64,000 nucleotides of DNA from Sipunculus nudus (GCA_026874595.1 CM049315.1:3594664-3658663); one strand, 5' to 3'; positions 14,082-27,900 are shown, counted from the stretch's first letter. The notes: a model not told the origin generated them from the letters alone. Numbers and translations are program-made.

Positions 14082-15260
14082 GAAGAAGAAGAAATTTATT
14101 GTAGAAAAAGGCCTTGTGGCCCATGGTACAAATATAAACATAAATAAATGCAATTGAACAATAAACATGTAACATGATAACATGCAGTTAATACATACAT
14201 ATAAACATGGTTGTGTTACCTGCTGTTGTGTTGTTTCATAATCATAATGTTTCTGTCACATCAAGTTCTTTCTTTAATTTGTTAACCTGAAATAAATATT
14301 TAGCTACATTCAAAAGGACATTAAAAGACTGAGTTTTTAATAGCTTAATTAAACCATATATATTTTTTGGAATTTCCTTGAAAGATGTAAAAAAAATTTT
14401 TCTGATATTTTCATATCTAGAGCAATAAAATAAAACATGTATCTCATCTTCAACCTCATCTTGGTCACACATTTTACAGATCCTCATTTCTCTGGGTACA
14501 TTATATCTCCTTCCAATTTCAATTTCATAGCAATAGTCACTTAATCTAAATTTTGATAAAGCTTGTCTGTATACAAATGCCATATTATATAAATATTTTT
14601 CTGGTTCTATTGCTGATTTATTTTAATTTATATACTAAGCTTAGATTTACTTTGGATTTCTGCTAACATTTCTTGCTGGCTATTGTCTTTAACCCTTTGT
14701 ACAAACATATTCACAAACATTTTTCTGTCACCTACACTTTGCTCAAGCCATACAAAACTAAAACCATATCTGTTTAACAGCAGTTTTATATCTGTCACCC
14801 ATGTGCTTCTTCCTATATCATCTAATTGTTTGAGAGTGTTATAACATAATCTTGGGTATCTAGAATTTTCCATTGAGATAATTTTTAACCAATAACTTAT
14901 ACATCTTTTAAAATATATACAGTGTAGAGGGTACCTTCCACATTCTAATATGGCAGCAGTATTTACTGTTTTTTTACTCACACCAAGGAGTTGCTTACAA
15001 ACACGTGATTGCATACATTCTATTTTTGGTCTTGGAATGGACCCCCATATTTCTGAACCATAAAGTAGTGAAGGGACTATAACTTTCTCAAAAATAGTCA
15101 AAATGACTGATAACGACATTTTACCACATTTTGATTCACAACTCTTTATAATATTTAAACCTTTACTTGTTTTCAACATAAGTATATTTAAATATTGGTT
15201 CCATTTCAGTGATGAAGAGAACATAACTCCTAAATATGTATAACTATTAACATTTAAAAG
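14082..15260 (-). mobile_element. 5'-truncated non-LTR retrotransposon with 16-bp target-site duplication
   Basis: The fragment is bounded by identical 16-bp direct repeats, CTTTTTTTCTGGAGTA, at 14066-14081 and 15261-15276. On the minus strand it ends 3' in a short CTT-type repeat just after an AATAAA-like stretch (14082-14105). It contains the C-terminal part of a LINE reverse-transcriptase protein. 5' truncation, a target-site duplication and a simple-repeat tail are the usual marks of target-primed reverse transcription. Confidence 0.85.
14242..15260 (-). pseudogene. LINE reverse-transcriptase C-terminal fragment, broken
   Basis: Minus-strand reading from 15260 gives the end of an RT domain: YTYLGVMFSSSLKW, then VIVPSLLYGSEIWG. 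This frame stops at 14628. A second minus-strand frame (14583-14242) gives the usual cysteine/histidine tail region of such proteins: RICKMCDQ followed by EDEIHVLFYCSRY. The junction near 14585-14630 has a frame change and stops in both frames, so the copy is dead. The catalytic part of the RT and any endonuclease are absent because of 5' truncation. An apparent in-frame extension upstream of 15260 reads into element C1 and is not part of the LINE. Confidence 0.85.
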
Positions 15261-15287
15261 CTTTTTTTCTGGAGTACTTACCCTTTT

Positions 15288-17253
15288 TAGCTCAGCTGAC
15301 TGTAAGTCATCTGAGCTATAGGGATCACCTTTTGTTCGTCGTCCGTCCGGCCGTCCGGGCGTCTGTCCGTTAACAGGGCACAAATCGTAACCACTGGAAC
15401 TGGAATCTTCTTACTTGACATCCTGGGAGGTCTATGGAAATTCTCCTTGTAAACCTGAAATTAGGTCACTGTGACCTATATTCTTTGAGCTATGGGGTTC
15501 CGAAGTACCCCCCAGAATAATGGAAAATTTGATACAAAAGCTCAAGTATCTGAACAACTAATGCATTGATCATCATGATTTTTTGCATGGATATTGATCA
15601 TGGAGTGTTTCATCAGTTTCTGCAGACTGGTGGCGCCACCTGTATTTTTTCGATTTTTACCTATATTTTTCTCTATTTTTGAGACCTCTTAAGATGCGGC
15701 CATCTGTTAACAATGCACAAATCGTAACAACTACACCTAGAATCTTCTCTCTTGACATGCAGAAAGGCCCATAAAAAGTCTCTTTGGAAACCTGAAATTA
15801 GGTCTCTGTTACCCATAACCTTTGAGCTATGGGGCTCCGAAGTACCCCCCAGAATAATGGAAAATTTGATACAAAAGCTCAAGTATCTAAACAACTATTG
15901 CAGTGATCACCATGATTCTTTGCATGGATATTGATCATGGAATGTGTCATCAGTTTCTGCAGTATGATGGCGCCACCTGTATTTTTTTTATTTTTACGAA
16001 TTTTTTTCTCTATTTTTGAGACCTCATAAGATGCGGTCATCTGTTAACATGGCACAAATCGTAACAACTGGACCTAGAATCTTCTCTCTTGACATGCTGA
16101 GAGGCCCATGAAAAGTTTCCTTAAAAACTTGAAATTAGGTCTCTGTTACCCATAACCTCTGAGCTATGGGGCTCCGAAGTACCCCCCAGAATAATGGAAA
16201 ATTTGATACAAAAGCTCAAGTATCTGAACAATTATTATATTGATCACCATGATTCTTTGCATGGATATTGATCATGAAATGTTTCATCAGTTTCTGCATT
16301 CTGGTGGCGCCACCTGTATTTTTTCAATTTTTAGCTCAGCTGACTGAAAGTCAGCATGATTCTTTGCATGGATATTGATCATGGAGTGTTTCATCAATTT
16401 CTGGAGATTGGTGGCGCCAGCTATATTTTTTTTATTTTTTACGATTTTTATTCTCTACTTTTGTGATCTTTAAACATTTTGTCATCTGTAAACAGGGCAC
16501 AAATCATAATGACTGGACCTAGAATCTTCTGTCCTCACCTCCAGGGAAGCCCATAAAAGGTCTACATGGAAACCCGAAATAAGGTCCCTGTTACCCATAT
16601 TCTGTGAGCTATGGGGCTCTGAAGTACCCCCCCAGAATAAAGATTTGGTCATATATGAACAGGGCACAAATCATAATGACTGGACCTAGAATCTTCTTTC
16701 TTGACATGCAGGAAGGCCTTTGGAAAGTCTCTTTGGAAATCTGAAATTAGGTCTTTGTTACCCATATCCTTCATGCTATGGCTCCGAGAATAAAGATTTG
16801 GTCATCTGTTAACAGAGCACAAATTATAATGACTTGACCTAGAATCTCCTTTCTTGATATGCTGGGAGGCCCCTGAAAAGTCTCCTTGTGCACCTGAAAT
16901 TACATCTCTGTTACCCATATCCTTCATCCTATGCGGCTTTGAAATACCCCCCAGAATAAACATTTGGTCATCTGTTAACAGGGCACAAATCATAATAACT
17001 GGACCTAGAATTTTATTTTTTGACATGCTGGGAGACCCCTGAAAAGTCATCTTGTAAACCTTGAAAATAGGTGTCTGTTACCCATATCCTACATGCTACA
17101 GAGCTCCATAGTACCCCAATGAATATTGGATGATTTTATACAAAAGGTCAAGTTTGGAAAAAGTATTTCATTCAAATTTGACATTCAGATGATAAAATTA
17201 CTTTTGTCAATGTCTTCCTGGTCAGCTGAGCGTCATGACCCCTGGGTCACTTG
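15288..17253 (+). mobile_element. Element C1: Helentron/HINE-like element, family C
   Basis: The 5' end is a hairpin, TAGCTCAGCTGACT paired with AGTCATCTGAGCTA (15288-15318), preceded by TTTTT. The 3' end has the inverted motif TCAGCTGAGC (17222-17231), then the hairpin TGACCCCTGGGTCA (17236-17249), then CTTG followed by TTTT. The core has about 338-bp tandem units (the phrase ATTTGATACAAAAGCTCAAG recurs near 15522, 15859 and 16198), followed by shorter units of about 160 bp marked by AGAATAAAGATTTGG (near 16633 and 16788; a variant near 16952). Perfect GGTGGCGCCACC occurs near 15629 and 16303. A second 5'-end-like motif lies inside at 16332-16354. No coding capacity. Confidence 0.75.
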
Positions 17254-18419
17254 TTTTGGTCATTTACTTTTGGCAGGCCTGATGCAGTCTTGTATGACAA
17301 GAGGCAAGAAGGCAACAACTAGACGATTGTTCACACAGAGCTGGGAAAGTGTAGTTAATGGTGTTATTATTCTTTGCTGTCATTTTGTATGCACATAGAG
17401 ACTGATGAGACTGGTTATGTTATGAACAGTTAAGGTCAAAGGTAGTCATAGTAAGTCTAAATAAAGGTTGGATTTTCAGGCAGAAGGATGACTTTTCTCG
17501 AAAAATTTGTTAACATATTTGATATTTTAAAATTACTTATAATGATCAGGTGACAAGATGATTATCACAAAATGGTTTTGCTTAACAGGTAAATTTTATC
17601 AAAATTTTATTATTTTCTCTTCCATAATGAAATAAAAAAGCTCAGAATAGGTAAATTTCTACTGAAAATCAGACTTTAAATGATTAAATGCAGGGGTCAA
17701 ATTGACACCCACTGTGCCTGAGAAACCAATTATTTTTCCTAAATATTTCAGTTAAAGAAATTATTCTTTTAATGCTGTCCTGTTCCTCATATAGTGTGAT
17801 CTAGTGACTTAGTTTACTTAGACGTGTGTATATAGTACACAATTAGTGGTAGGGGAGAAGTAAAAGAATATGTGGCTGGCTCAGATATAGTCTAAACCTT
17901 GCCCCTGTCAGAGAGGCGATAAGGTTTAGTGATTAGCATTGAAAGAAAAATATTTAGCAGTAGACAGACAGGAGAAAAGCAGATGTTACAGAGTGAGGAC
18001 AACAATATAAAAAACAGAAATCTTAAGCAACAAGTAGTTTTTAAAGATGTTATTTGGTAAAAGTTAATAGAATAAAAGGTGAAATGTTTGATATTATCCA
18101 TGTTAAAGATAAAAGAAAAGGAAAGATAGTGAGAATACAGGTTATTTGGGTAATTGTGATGTGGTACTTAAGTCTTTCCTAACATGTCCCTTACATATTT
18201 CTGCAGGTGCTTCATTTTATCTTCACAGGCCATATTGTTTTTATTCCTACTAGGATATATCATCTTTTTCACCCTGGAAAGAATAGAGTGTCTCTTGTAA
18301 TACTGGTATGTACCTTTGCACATTAGATTATTTATTTGGTCTTATGATAAAGCTCCTTTGTTAAAAACTGTTGCTTGTGTAAATTATTAGCAAATGTTAA
18401 TGAGTAATTTTCACTTCAG
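17254..18419 (+). other. Probable intron upstream of the first channel exon in the window
   Basis: AT-rich sequence with no recognisable exon. It ends in a pyrimidine-rich stretch and an AG at 18418-18419 that serves as acceptor for the channel exon at 18420. Confidence 0.6.
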
Positions 18420-18935
18420 GGTTTTCTGGGAGGAGTACCGTCAAGTTCTTTCACACCAGACATCACTCCAATAATCCTGGCGGCACACCGTGATAATTAT
18501 GAGATCATCAAAATTCTCCTAGATAGAGGGGACACCATTGCCAAACCACACGACGTACGATGCAGTTGTACAGAATGTGTATCAAAAACATCTGAGGACA
18601 GCCTGAATCACTCGCGATCGAGAATCAACGCTTATCGTGCATTGGCCAGTCCATCACTGATAGCACTCTCAAGCAAAGACCCTATACTGACAGCGTTTGA
18701 ACTGAGCTGGGAGTTAAAAAGACTAAGTCGCTTGGAGAATGAGTTTCGTTTTGATTATGAAGCATTGGCAAAACAATGTCAGAACTTTGCTGTAGACTTG
18801 TTGGATCAGACGAGAGGCTCGAAGGAACTTGGTATCGTGTTGAACCACGATACAGACGGTCCCGTAAGTGAGCCTTCTGAAGGCATGATGCGGCTGGACA
18901 GACTCAAACTGGCCATCAAATATAAACAAAAGAGG
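18420..18935 (+). CDS. TRPC: TRPC exon a: last ankyrin repeat and TRP_2 region (172 codons)
   Basis: Acceptor AG at 18418-18419, donor GTAAGT at 18936, both phase 0. It encodes an ankyrin-like helix pair ([19 protein letters not shown], then LLDRG), a Cys/His cluster ([10 protein letters not shown]) that in TRPC structures forms a zinc-binding site, and the highly conserved linker [20 protein letters not shown] followed by [15 protein letters not shown]. There is no start codon in a plausible context; the exon continues a protein begun upstream. Confidence 0.95.
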
Positions 18936-21900
18936 GTAAGTACGTGTCCTGTCAGTGAATACAATACCCAGTTAAAAATATCATTCTTTTGTCTAGTTTA
19001 TGAGAAAACAATTTTTTTCATATATACCTGTCTATGACAGGACATTTATACTATGGTTAACCTGTGGTTGTCTGTCTGTCCGTCCATTAACTTTTTGTGT
19101 GCCAAGATAACTTGCAAAGGTTTTATTGGATTTCTACAAAACTCATCATCAGTAAGTATCAACAGATTATTTGGCTGCGATGGATTATTGGCAAAATCAA
19201 TGTATATTTAATAAGATTCATTCCCAGCAAAATCCATGCCTATTTAAAGAGGTCAAAGGTCACCAGACATTTGAGGCATTGGATGACTAACCAAAAGTCT
19301 GATTGATGTATTCATTAAATTCGTTATAAATATAAACCAATACAGTTTCTAGCGTGAATTAAAGTCTTGGCAAAAATTCTCACATTTAATCAGGTCAGAG
19401 GTCATAAGACAGGGATCTCACATGCACCTTTTGGGTGCTCTTGTTTCTATTAGGGATAATCTGTGTCCTGTTGGTTCCACTGTCTGTTGAATGGGGATCA
19501 AGGTAGCAATATATAAAATCCTTATGAAACTACTGTGGCTATCTCCTTTTGCACAAAAATGTTGTGATTTTTACTTTATCATTGTTTGGGAGGGTTCAAT
19601 TGTCAAGACATCATCATACAATTACTTACACAGAGTATATCCATTATTACATGAATTAATTATATGAATTAATATTTCTGCAAAATTGTAAAAAAATGGA
19701 TGGGAATTAATTAAATGAATACTTATTACCATTGTTCAGCAATGGAAGAAAATTTGAAAGATCTGATATCATTTAAAGTGGCATTCTTTGATTTAGGAGT
19801 AACATATATAAGATCTAATGTTATTCATAATATGAATGTATATTGTTCCTTTTGACATGCATGCCCTTGATAATATGGCCTCTGATTCATGAAGGTTTTA
19901 CTTTCATGATATTATTCTTTATGCAAAATCACAAAATTTAAACCTTCAAAAAAACAGCAAACCAGAGTAACTAATTGTACAGTGATTTTAGAACAGACAG
20001 TATTCATTTTAAAAAAGATTGTTTCCCGGGTACAATATGTTGGTTGCTCTTTACACCCTTCATGGCACCTTATTGAGGATTGCCTCATGGTCCAGTGATG
20101 TATGAGTATGGAGTCATGCACTCAGATACAAGTAGATTATGGCCTTGATGTAGTGTCTGAAAAAATCAGGTCCATGAATAACAGAACAGATTCTGACAGA
20201 ATACGGGTTGTAACTTCCCCTGGGGGATGTGTATGTGACATTGTACTTGAAAGAAATTGAGTAAGGAGATTGTATCAATGCATTATGGCTTTATTGGTGA
20301 AGTGTTTAATTCTGGTTTGAATTATAAATGCCCTTCAAAATCTTGAAACAAAAATTAAAAAAGTTTTAAGTGTGAAATATGTACATACAAATTCAAGAAA
20401 TGTGTACTCTGTGTGTGTGGGGGGGCAATTTGTAAGTGTTACTATTGTTATTTTTCAAAGTTGTCATTTCATCATAAAGTCAGGAATAAAATTCACAGGC
20501 TGCCTAAAATGTAGTAAATAACCAACACAATGTACAATTTATTTTTAAAGATAAATACAGTGAATATCATGAGATCTTTAATTTAGGAAACTGTCATGAC
20601 ATTTCTTATGGAATGCTTCCCTGTTAAAATTTATTTTGGTATGTACTCAGCATTATAAGCAAGAACCATTGAGAGGTGATAGAAAGGGCCCAGAAAGCAA
20701 CTTATTTCTGCTTGCTTTAACACATGTTCAGTTAAGATTAAGATCCATTTTAAAAATTAGATTAAGTAGATCCATAGCACATAACATGAATAAGCACTTC
20801 TTAATGAAAACTCTTCATAATAGGTCATCCATGCTGAGGAACTTCAGATTTTGTTCTTGCTTCATGAGCAGCTGCACAATTGAGCCAAATTAAGAGCAGC
20901 TGCCATAGTCTTTGCCTTTTTGTTTGAACATTATAAGCTCTGTTACATTTTTGGCAAATTATTTTTGCTGACATACTAAATAATATTTTATTGAATTTTT
21001 AGTCAGTATTTTTCTTCTGTCATTCTTCTGTGATTAAGAAAAGGTCACAAGTCTATGTCATCTTGTATGTACTGGGTTGGTAAATTTCTGATGTGTTGTT
21101 GAGAAAACTATTTTTGCAATTATTTTTTTTGGGGGGGATTGCAGTTTTACTTTATTTTTTTTCAGCTTTATGTGATATAATGTGTTAAATTCTTGCAGTT
21201 TGTTGCTCACCCAAGCTGCCAACAGTTACTGGCATCCTTATGGTACCAGGGCTTGCCTGGATTCAGGAGACGGCATATCATCTTCAAGGTGTTACTGACA
21301 GCGTCGGTGTGTCTCATGTACCCGTTGTTATCTTTGATGTACCTCCTACTGCCAAAGAATTCTGTCGGACACTTCATGCGCAAACCTTTCATCAAATTCA
21401 TCTGTCACAGTGCATCCTACTTGACTTTTCTGTGTGAGTATTCAGTAAGATAACAGTGCTAATAGCGTGTCACCAAGTACAGCAAATACCTCGCCCTAGG
21501 GAAGACAATCTTACTGGATCTATTGTTTTTTCTTGGATCACCCTAAACTGTTAATTTTAAAGGCTTCCCTGGGCCTTGTCCAGATTGCACCACGCCACCC
21601 AAACATCTGTGAAAGCATCTTAACTGTTTCATTCTGCAATCCAAATAAATAACAAACAAACACACAAACAAGGGGACACAGATGGCAGGGGTAATAATTG
21701 ATTAAAACTAATTTTAAAGTTGAATATTGCTTATTAAGTTGCTCCATGACAAACTTCTGTAGCTGTCTCTGTATTCCATATATTGACAGTTATTTTTCAG
21801 CTGAAGTGTTCCAGTCTTTAACATTGAAGAGAAAGATAATATACTTTATAAAAGTAGGATAAGAATGGAAGAAATTATTTTAAGACTACTTTAACTTTCT

Positions 21901-24900
21901 GCTTGGGTTGTTAGTATGTAAACAATGGAATTGATAGCAGGATAACAAATAATTGTATCTTATTTTTTTTAATAGTCCATAAAATCAGGAAAAAGGACTG
22001 AAACAAGCATTTAAAAATGAGGAGTTTTGCTCAGATCTGTGCTGTTTCACACTAATTTTGTTGTATTTGTACAGTTTTGCTAATACTGGCCTCCCAGCGG
22101 ATAGAAGCAATCATCCGTTTTGGACAGTACACTAATAGAGAAAAAAGAGGGTCTCCACCTACTATCATAGAATGGATGATTATAATCTATGTCGCTGGTG
22201 AGTGGACACATTATTCGTATGTATGTTCTTGTATACTTAGTTCAAGTGCCCCAGTCCTTAAGATCTCTGGTAATATCCTTTTGAAATATTTTGTAAATAA
22301 CTTAAAGTTTGTAGGCACATTAATATAGATCAATTGGTATTTTATGAAAATGGAAGTATGAAATGAACATATAATATGCATTTTTTTAATATTTCATGGA
22401 AAGAATCATGATTTGTTAATGTTGATTAAGGTACAATCTGGACTCATTTCCCAATAGCCTGTCCAGTCACTCCATCTAAATTGGCAAAATCCATCTAAAG
22501 GCTTAATGACAGCAACATGCTTGGTAATTGGACTGGTAGACAATTCATTATGACTTTAGATGTATGGGCTATGAACAGTGCCCATAGCATAGTTCTGTAG
22601 TTGATTTCCAGGTCCAGGCTTGCACTTTGATCTTGATTATTCACAGCGTGCCTTCACCCTAGTAATCATGGATATATTCACAATAACTGGCTTTCATTTC
22701 CCTGGAGCTCCTGGTTGAAATGTCTGGAGATCTGCTAAAAGCAATACATTAACACATCATGTTCACGTCATGATTGCCATGCTTGCAGGGCATCCATATT
22801 TTTCAATTTTTTACATCTTAATGCCTGGTCTGGTGGAGCAGGCAGGTCTTTGCCTTGACCTGATGGCGCCATGCTGTACTTCATACTCAGCTGATAGTGG
22901 TAAATGCTCGCTCTTACCAATGTGACTACAAAATCCTGTCCCCTTGGGAAGTCTACCCCTCCAGCAACAACCCCAATCCCATAATGGACTTGTAATTGTT
23001 ATTATGTATATTTAATCAAATGAATTATTAGTTCTTTTAACTCACATATCAAAAGTTTTCAGATCAGTAAACCTCCAGAAGATGACCTAGGAGGAGAAGA
23101 ACAAATCTTAGTGTGTGCTTTTGAAGGTCCTCATTAAGTTTGATTAAAAGTTTGGTTAAAATTAATCCTTGGCATATTTACTCAAAAAATCACATTTCTT
23201 AAGTGTTGTGTCATACATGACAGGATGCCACATGATAGGTAATTGTAAAAGAGATGAAGCAAAAACAGTATTTATTTACTATAAAAAGATATTTTGAGTT
23301 TAACCTTAATTGCCTTTAACTGCCCTCATAATTTTGTGAATGGACTCACATGGTCTAGGGGAACATTCATTGCAAGGATCAGCTGTATAATAAAATAGCT
23401 GGCACAAGTTACTGCTGTATGCCATAAATCTGTTAAGAACATTGGAATTCACTCAAATTCACAAAAACTCAAAAGGATGAAGCACCATTATTAAACTGCC
23501 TGGAATTTCTCAGCTGGATGTATTCTTACCTGGAGGAAAGGTTAATTGAGTGCACTACTGCAGATCATGAATAAACAGTGAGGTTTTTAGCATGGCTCAG
23601 GAGGCTGAAAGTCATCTGACAGCTAAGGATGGGACACAGCTGTATCTATCAGGTTAAAAATCTTCATGCTGATTACTAACAGCAGTTCCTCATTGAAACT
23701 TAAAATAGATCACTCCGCCTTACATTCAGCATGTTAGTGTTGAAATTGACTTTTAGCACCTCTACAGTAAAGACCTTGTTTATAAAAGTTACAAAAATGC
23801 AGATTTCTCAGGAAAGCCTGGAAAGATTGTCTTAGACTTTGAATTACTTATTGATCAGTATGATCAGTCTGATAGCTGTTGCACAAGATTGGTGCCATTT
23901 CTTCCCTTTTTATGCTAAGTACTGCCTTTCGTTATCTAGAGGGAGTTCATCTGAGCATCAGGGCTATGGGTAAGTAATGTTTATTACAGTGATGGGTCAG
24001 TGTTGCCATGTGAAAATATATCTTGAATATATAGTGTTTTTCATATGGCATTTTCAGATTTCTGTACATGTATTAACCCTTGATTTTAAAGTTATGTGGT
24101 CTGTGTTTTTTAATTGGAAGGTTTATTTTTTCAGGCTTTGTATGGGCAGAGATCAAACAACTCTGGGACCAAGGAGCCAAACAATACATTCAGGATATGT
24201 GGAATATCTTGGATTTTGCAACAAATGCCTTATATATTGCAACATTCACACTCAAACTCGTGGCCTATATCAATGTAAGTTATACTTTCTGGAGTCTGCT
24301 ATCAACATAGTTCTTGTCCATTCCTTAAAAATGTAAACCTTTTAATATTTAAGGAAAAGTTATGGATAATTTCTCCTGTGGATCTGTTTGACAAACAACA
24401 TATGTCATTTAAAAATAACATTATAAGTCAAATGAGCATTTTGGGATACCTTTTCAGAAGTATTATGTTTGACTGCATTTATTTGTTCTAAGAATATGTA
24501 AGAGGTAGATTTTTAGGTGTGATACTTATATGATGTGCTAGTAAGTAAAACCCGATAACATTAGCTAAAATTGATAAAAATGTGTTGTTTTTTGTTTTAT
24601 GTATCAGTCTTTCTCCTTGAACACTCTATGTCACGTTCCTTAAAATATTTTATAAGTGGTTGAAATAGCATCTGTATTACTGTGATGAATAGCTCAAATG
24701 GCCTTTTCTGTTAATATTTCATAGCTATATCAGTTTTTTCTTCGTATTTTGTATCTTTCCTCATTAAGGATTGATCTCTAACAGTTGTAAACATCTGTGT
24801 ATGCAGGTTCGCAGAGAGCGGGAAACCAACAGCAAAACTGCAGACATGCCACGGAGCGACTGGGATGCCTATGATCCTAACCTGATTTCAGAAGGACTAT

Positions 24901-27900
24901 TTGCGGCTGCCAATATTTTTAGTACACTCAAACTGGTGTATATCTTTACAATCAACCCCCACCTTGGGCCGCTGTCTATCTCCCTGGGCCGCATGGTCAT
25001 GGACATTATGAAATTCTTTTTCTATTACATCTTGGTGACATTTGCATTTGCCTGTGGTGTAAATCAGTTGTATTGGTATTATGCTGAAGAGCGCCGCAAG
25101 GAATGTGTGTCCAATAGGGAGAAGGGGTATACCTGTGAAACAAAGTACAAAGCAATAGAAAAGTAAGTCTTCTTTTATAAACACTCTCAGGGTTATTGGT
25201 ATTGTTTTGCTTCACAGCCCCCAACCACAGTTCTAAATTATTTTTTTCAAATTTTAAACTGACCGCATATTTAAGAAGGAACTATGTTATCCAGGAATCC
25301 TAAGGTTTTTTTTTTACCCTCGGAGTTCTTTATTGTGTCAAAACCTGTTCGTATACCTATATAAATATTTGTTGGGGTAGATTTGCATTCTTTCAGACAT
25401 CTTTATTTCACCACCAGCTCAGCACTATCTGTTACATCACCCCTAAATTTGTCCCCCATGGTTGCCAAAGGCACCATCGGTGGGGGAGATAGAAATGGTG
25501 AGCTTCCATCCATCTTTCCGTCAGTTCATCACAGATATGATTTTAACACAATAACGTAAAAAAAATTAATCAACAGTCACCATACTCACACTCACACCTC
25601 AACTCATGAAATGCTAGGTCAAATCTAATAGGAATGACCTTGATGTATTTTTCAAGGTCACAGAGGCAAATAATGCTAAAATGATGTAAACCCAATAACT
25701 TGAAAAGAATTTCAGGCAGGGTCGCCATACTTGCAGTTTTGATATTCAAGATTGGCAAGGTCAAGTTCAAATATTGATGACCTTGACACATTTTACAAGG
25801 TCACAGAGGAGATAATGCTTAAATGATGTTAACCCAATAACTTGAAAAGAATTTCAGGCAGAGTCACCAAACTGGCAGTATTGATAAAAGGTACTCATGA
25901 AGGGCTAGGTTCAAATATGGATGACCCTGATGCATTTTTCAAGGTCACAGAGGTGATCATGCTAAAAAATTACACTAAAAAACGCAACATGCGGGGGACA
26001 TACCAGAGATCAACATTTTCTTGTTATGAAAGTTACAGGTCCAAGATGTTATGACCATCAACAAAAAATTTACAATTTTCATATTCTAATTAACTTCTAA
26101 AATTATAATGTTAATAATGCAAATTATGCTATTTTTCATCAAAACAAATGCTTCTGTACTCTGCTAAATTGATAATATTGGTACCCCATCATGGCATTGA
26201 CTGCAATGGCTAACATTGAAATACAAATATTGTAATTGACGATGATGCTACATATGCTTATCAGCACAACATGGTGTTCAGGCTTGAAATAATTTGTTTC
26301 ATTTTCGTTTGTTTAAAGTGAACTGAACATGTTTGTGTTTGTTGCTATGTGAACATGGCCTCCTACCTTTTACCTGTTAACTATGATGAGAAACTCAAAT
26401 TAATTATTGACCATGAACTTTCCTTTGGAAGCTATGTTTCACTGAATGAACATGCCACATAGAAGCAAATGTCATATTATTTTGAATAATAATTAAGATG
26501 AAGTAAAAAAAAACACAAAATTAACTTAAACATTTCCATATTCTTAAGAAATAATAGAAACAAGCTTTTTCTTTAGAGACCTTCTTGGAACAAAATTTTT
26601 ACTAAAATGAAAAAAAAACACAAATCCTTTTCTGATGCTTCACCGAAAAACTTTAATTATGTGAAGATCTTTCACCAAAAAATTAATTTATAATTTTCTA
26701 CTAGAGTTTTCATTGTTTAAGGATAAATTTTAGAAACCTTAGAAGATAGCTGATAGGGTTTTGAATATTTTTATTGATAATATGATGGTCTTCTAATTCA
26801 TTTTTTCTGTTACAGTTTGTTTGAGATCCTACAGACCTTGTATTTCTCTGGTTTTGGCTTGGTCGAGTATGAAATGTTTGAACTGAAGGAAGAACACACC
26901 TTCACTCAGTTCACTGGCAAATTGATGTTTGGCAGCTACTTACTCATCACCATAATTGTATTACTCAACATGCTTATTGCTATGCTCAGCAACTCTTACC
27001 AGAATATATCAGTAAGTATTACTCAACGTGCTTATTGCTATACTCAGCAACTCTTACCAGAATATATCAGTAAGTATCACTCAACGTGCTTATTGCTATG
27101 CTCAGCAACTTTTACCAGAATATATCAGTAAGTACGGTATTACTCAATCTGCTTATTGCTATGCTCAGCAACTCTTACCAGAATATATCAGTAAGTATCA
27201 CTCAACCTGCTTATTACTATTTATAGCTGCACCTTCAGTTAGCAAGGTCCATTCAAGGAAAGCCAACTAAGGTTCAAAAACTCCCTTTAAAGCCGCACCC
27301 TGAGTCTGTCCCTTGCCCAGGTGTAGCAATAATCAGCTGAACTTAGCAAATAAATCACGACATAAGTGCTTCATTGAAAAAAAAAACAGTATTGTTTATA
27401 GAGCTTATATATGAGATGATGCACATACTATTACAAATTTGTATGTACATTTTGGTGATTAAATATGACCTAGATTTGTGTGTACCTTTTGGGGATTACA
27501 TGTGACTTAGATTTTTCAGAACGACTCTGACACAGAGTGGAAGTTTGCCCGCTCTAAATTGTGGATGAGCTACTTTGAGGAGGGAGGGACCGTCCCGCCA
27601 CCTTTCAACATTATCCCCACGCCAAAAAGCCTGTGGTACCTCCTCCTCTGGTTCAAGGACAGACTCTGTCGATGTACAAAGAAGCACAAACGCAGCAAGT
27701 GGCAGAGTATACGCGTATGTACCTTTGTCTTGTTCTCTCAATGTCTATCTCAACACGGCCAGTATTTTTAAGGTATTTATTACCCATTCTTGTGTATGTC
27801 ACATAGTTCCTGAAAGATGGCACTGCAATAGCCCCTTTCAGACATAATGTAAAATTTATCCAGATTTACGGGAAAATATGAGAAATAATGCCCCTTAGTA

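Noticed and set aside
15261-15383. N-terminal extension of the RT frame to 251 codons
   Set aside because: This part is the LINE's target duplication, an 11-bp spacer and the terminus of element C1 read in the minus direction, not LINE coding sequence.
9597-18419. Missing N-terminal ankyrin exons of the channel
   Set aside because: I looked for ankyrin-type coding between the satellite and exon a and found only mobile-element sequence. The exons are probably outside the window.
20636-20893. 85-codon plus-strand open frame in a TRPC intron
   Set aside because: No domain and no splice sites fitting the channel. It lies between two exons that join perfectly without it.
22820-22990. tRNA-derived SINE on the minus strand
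   Set aside because: A weak A-box-like stretch (TGGTAAGAGCGAGC) is visible, but no convincing B box, tail or target duplication.
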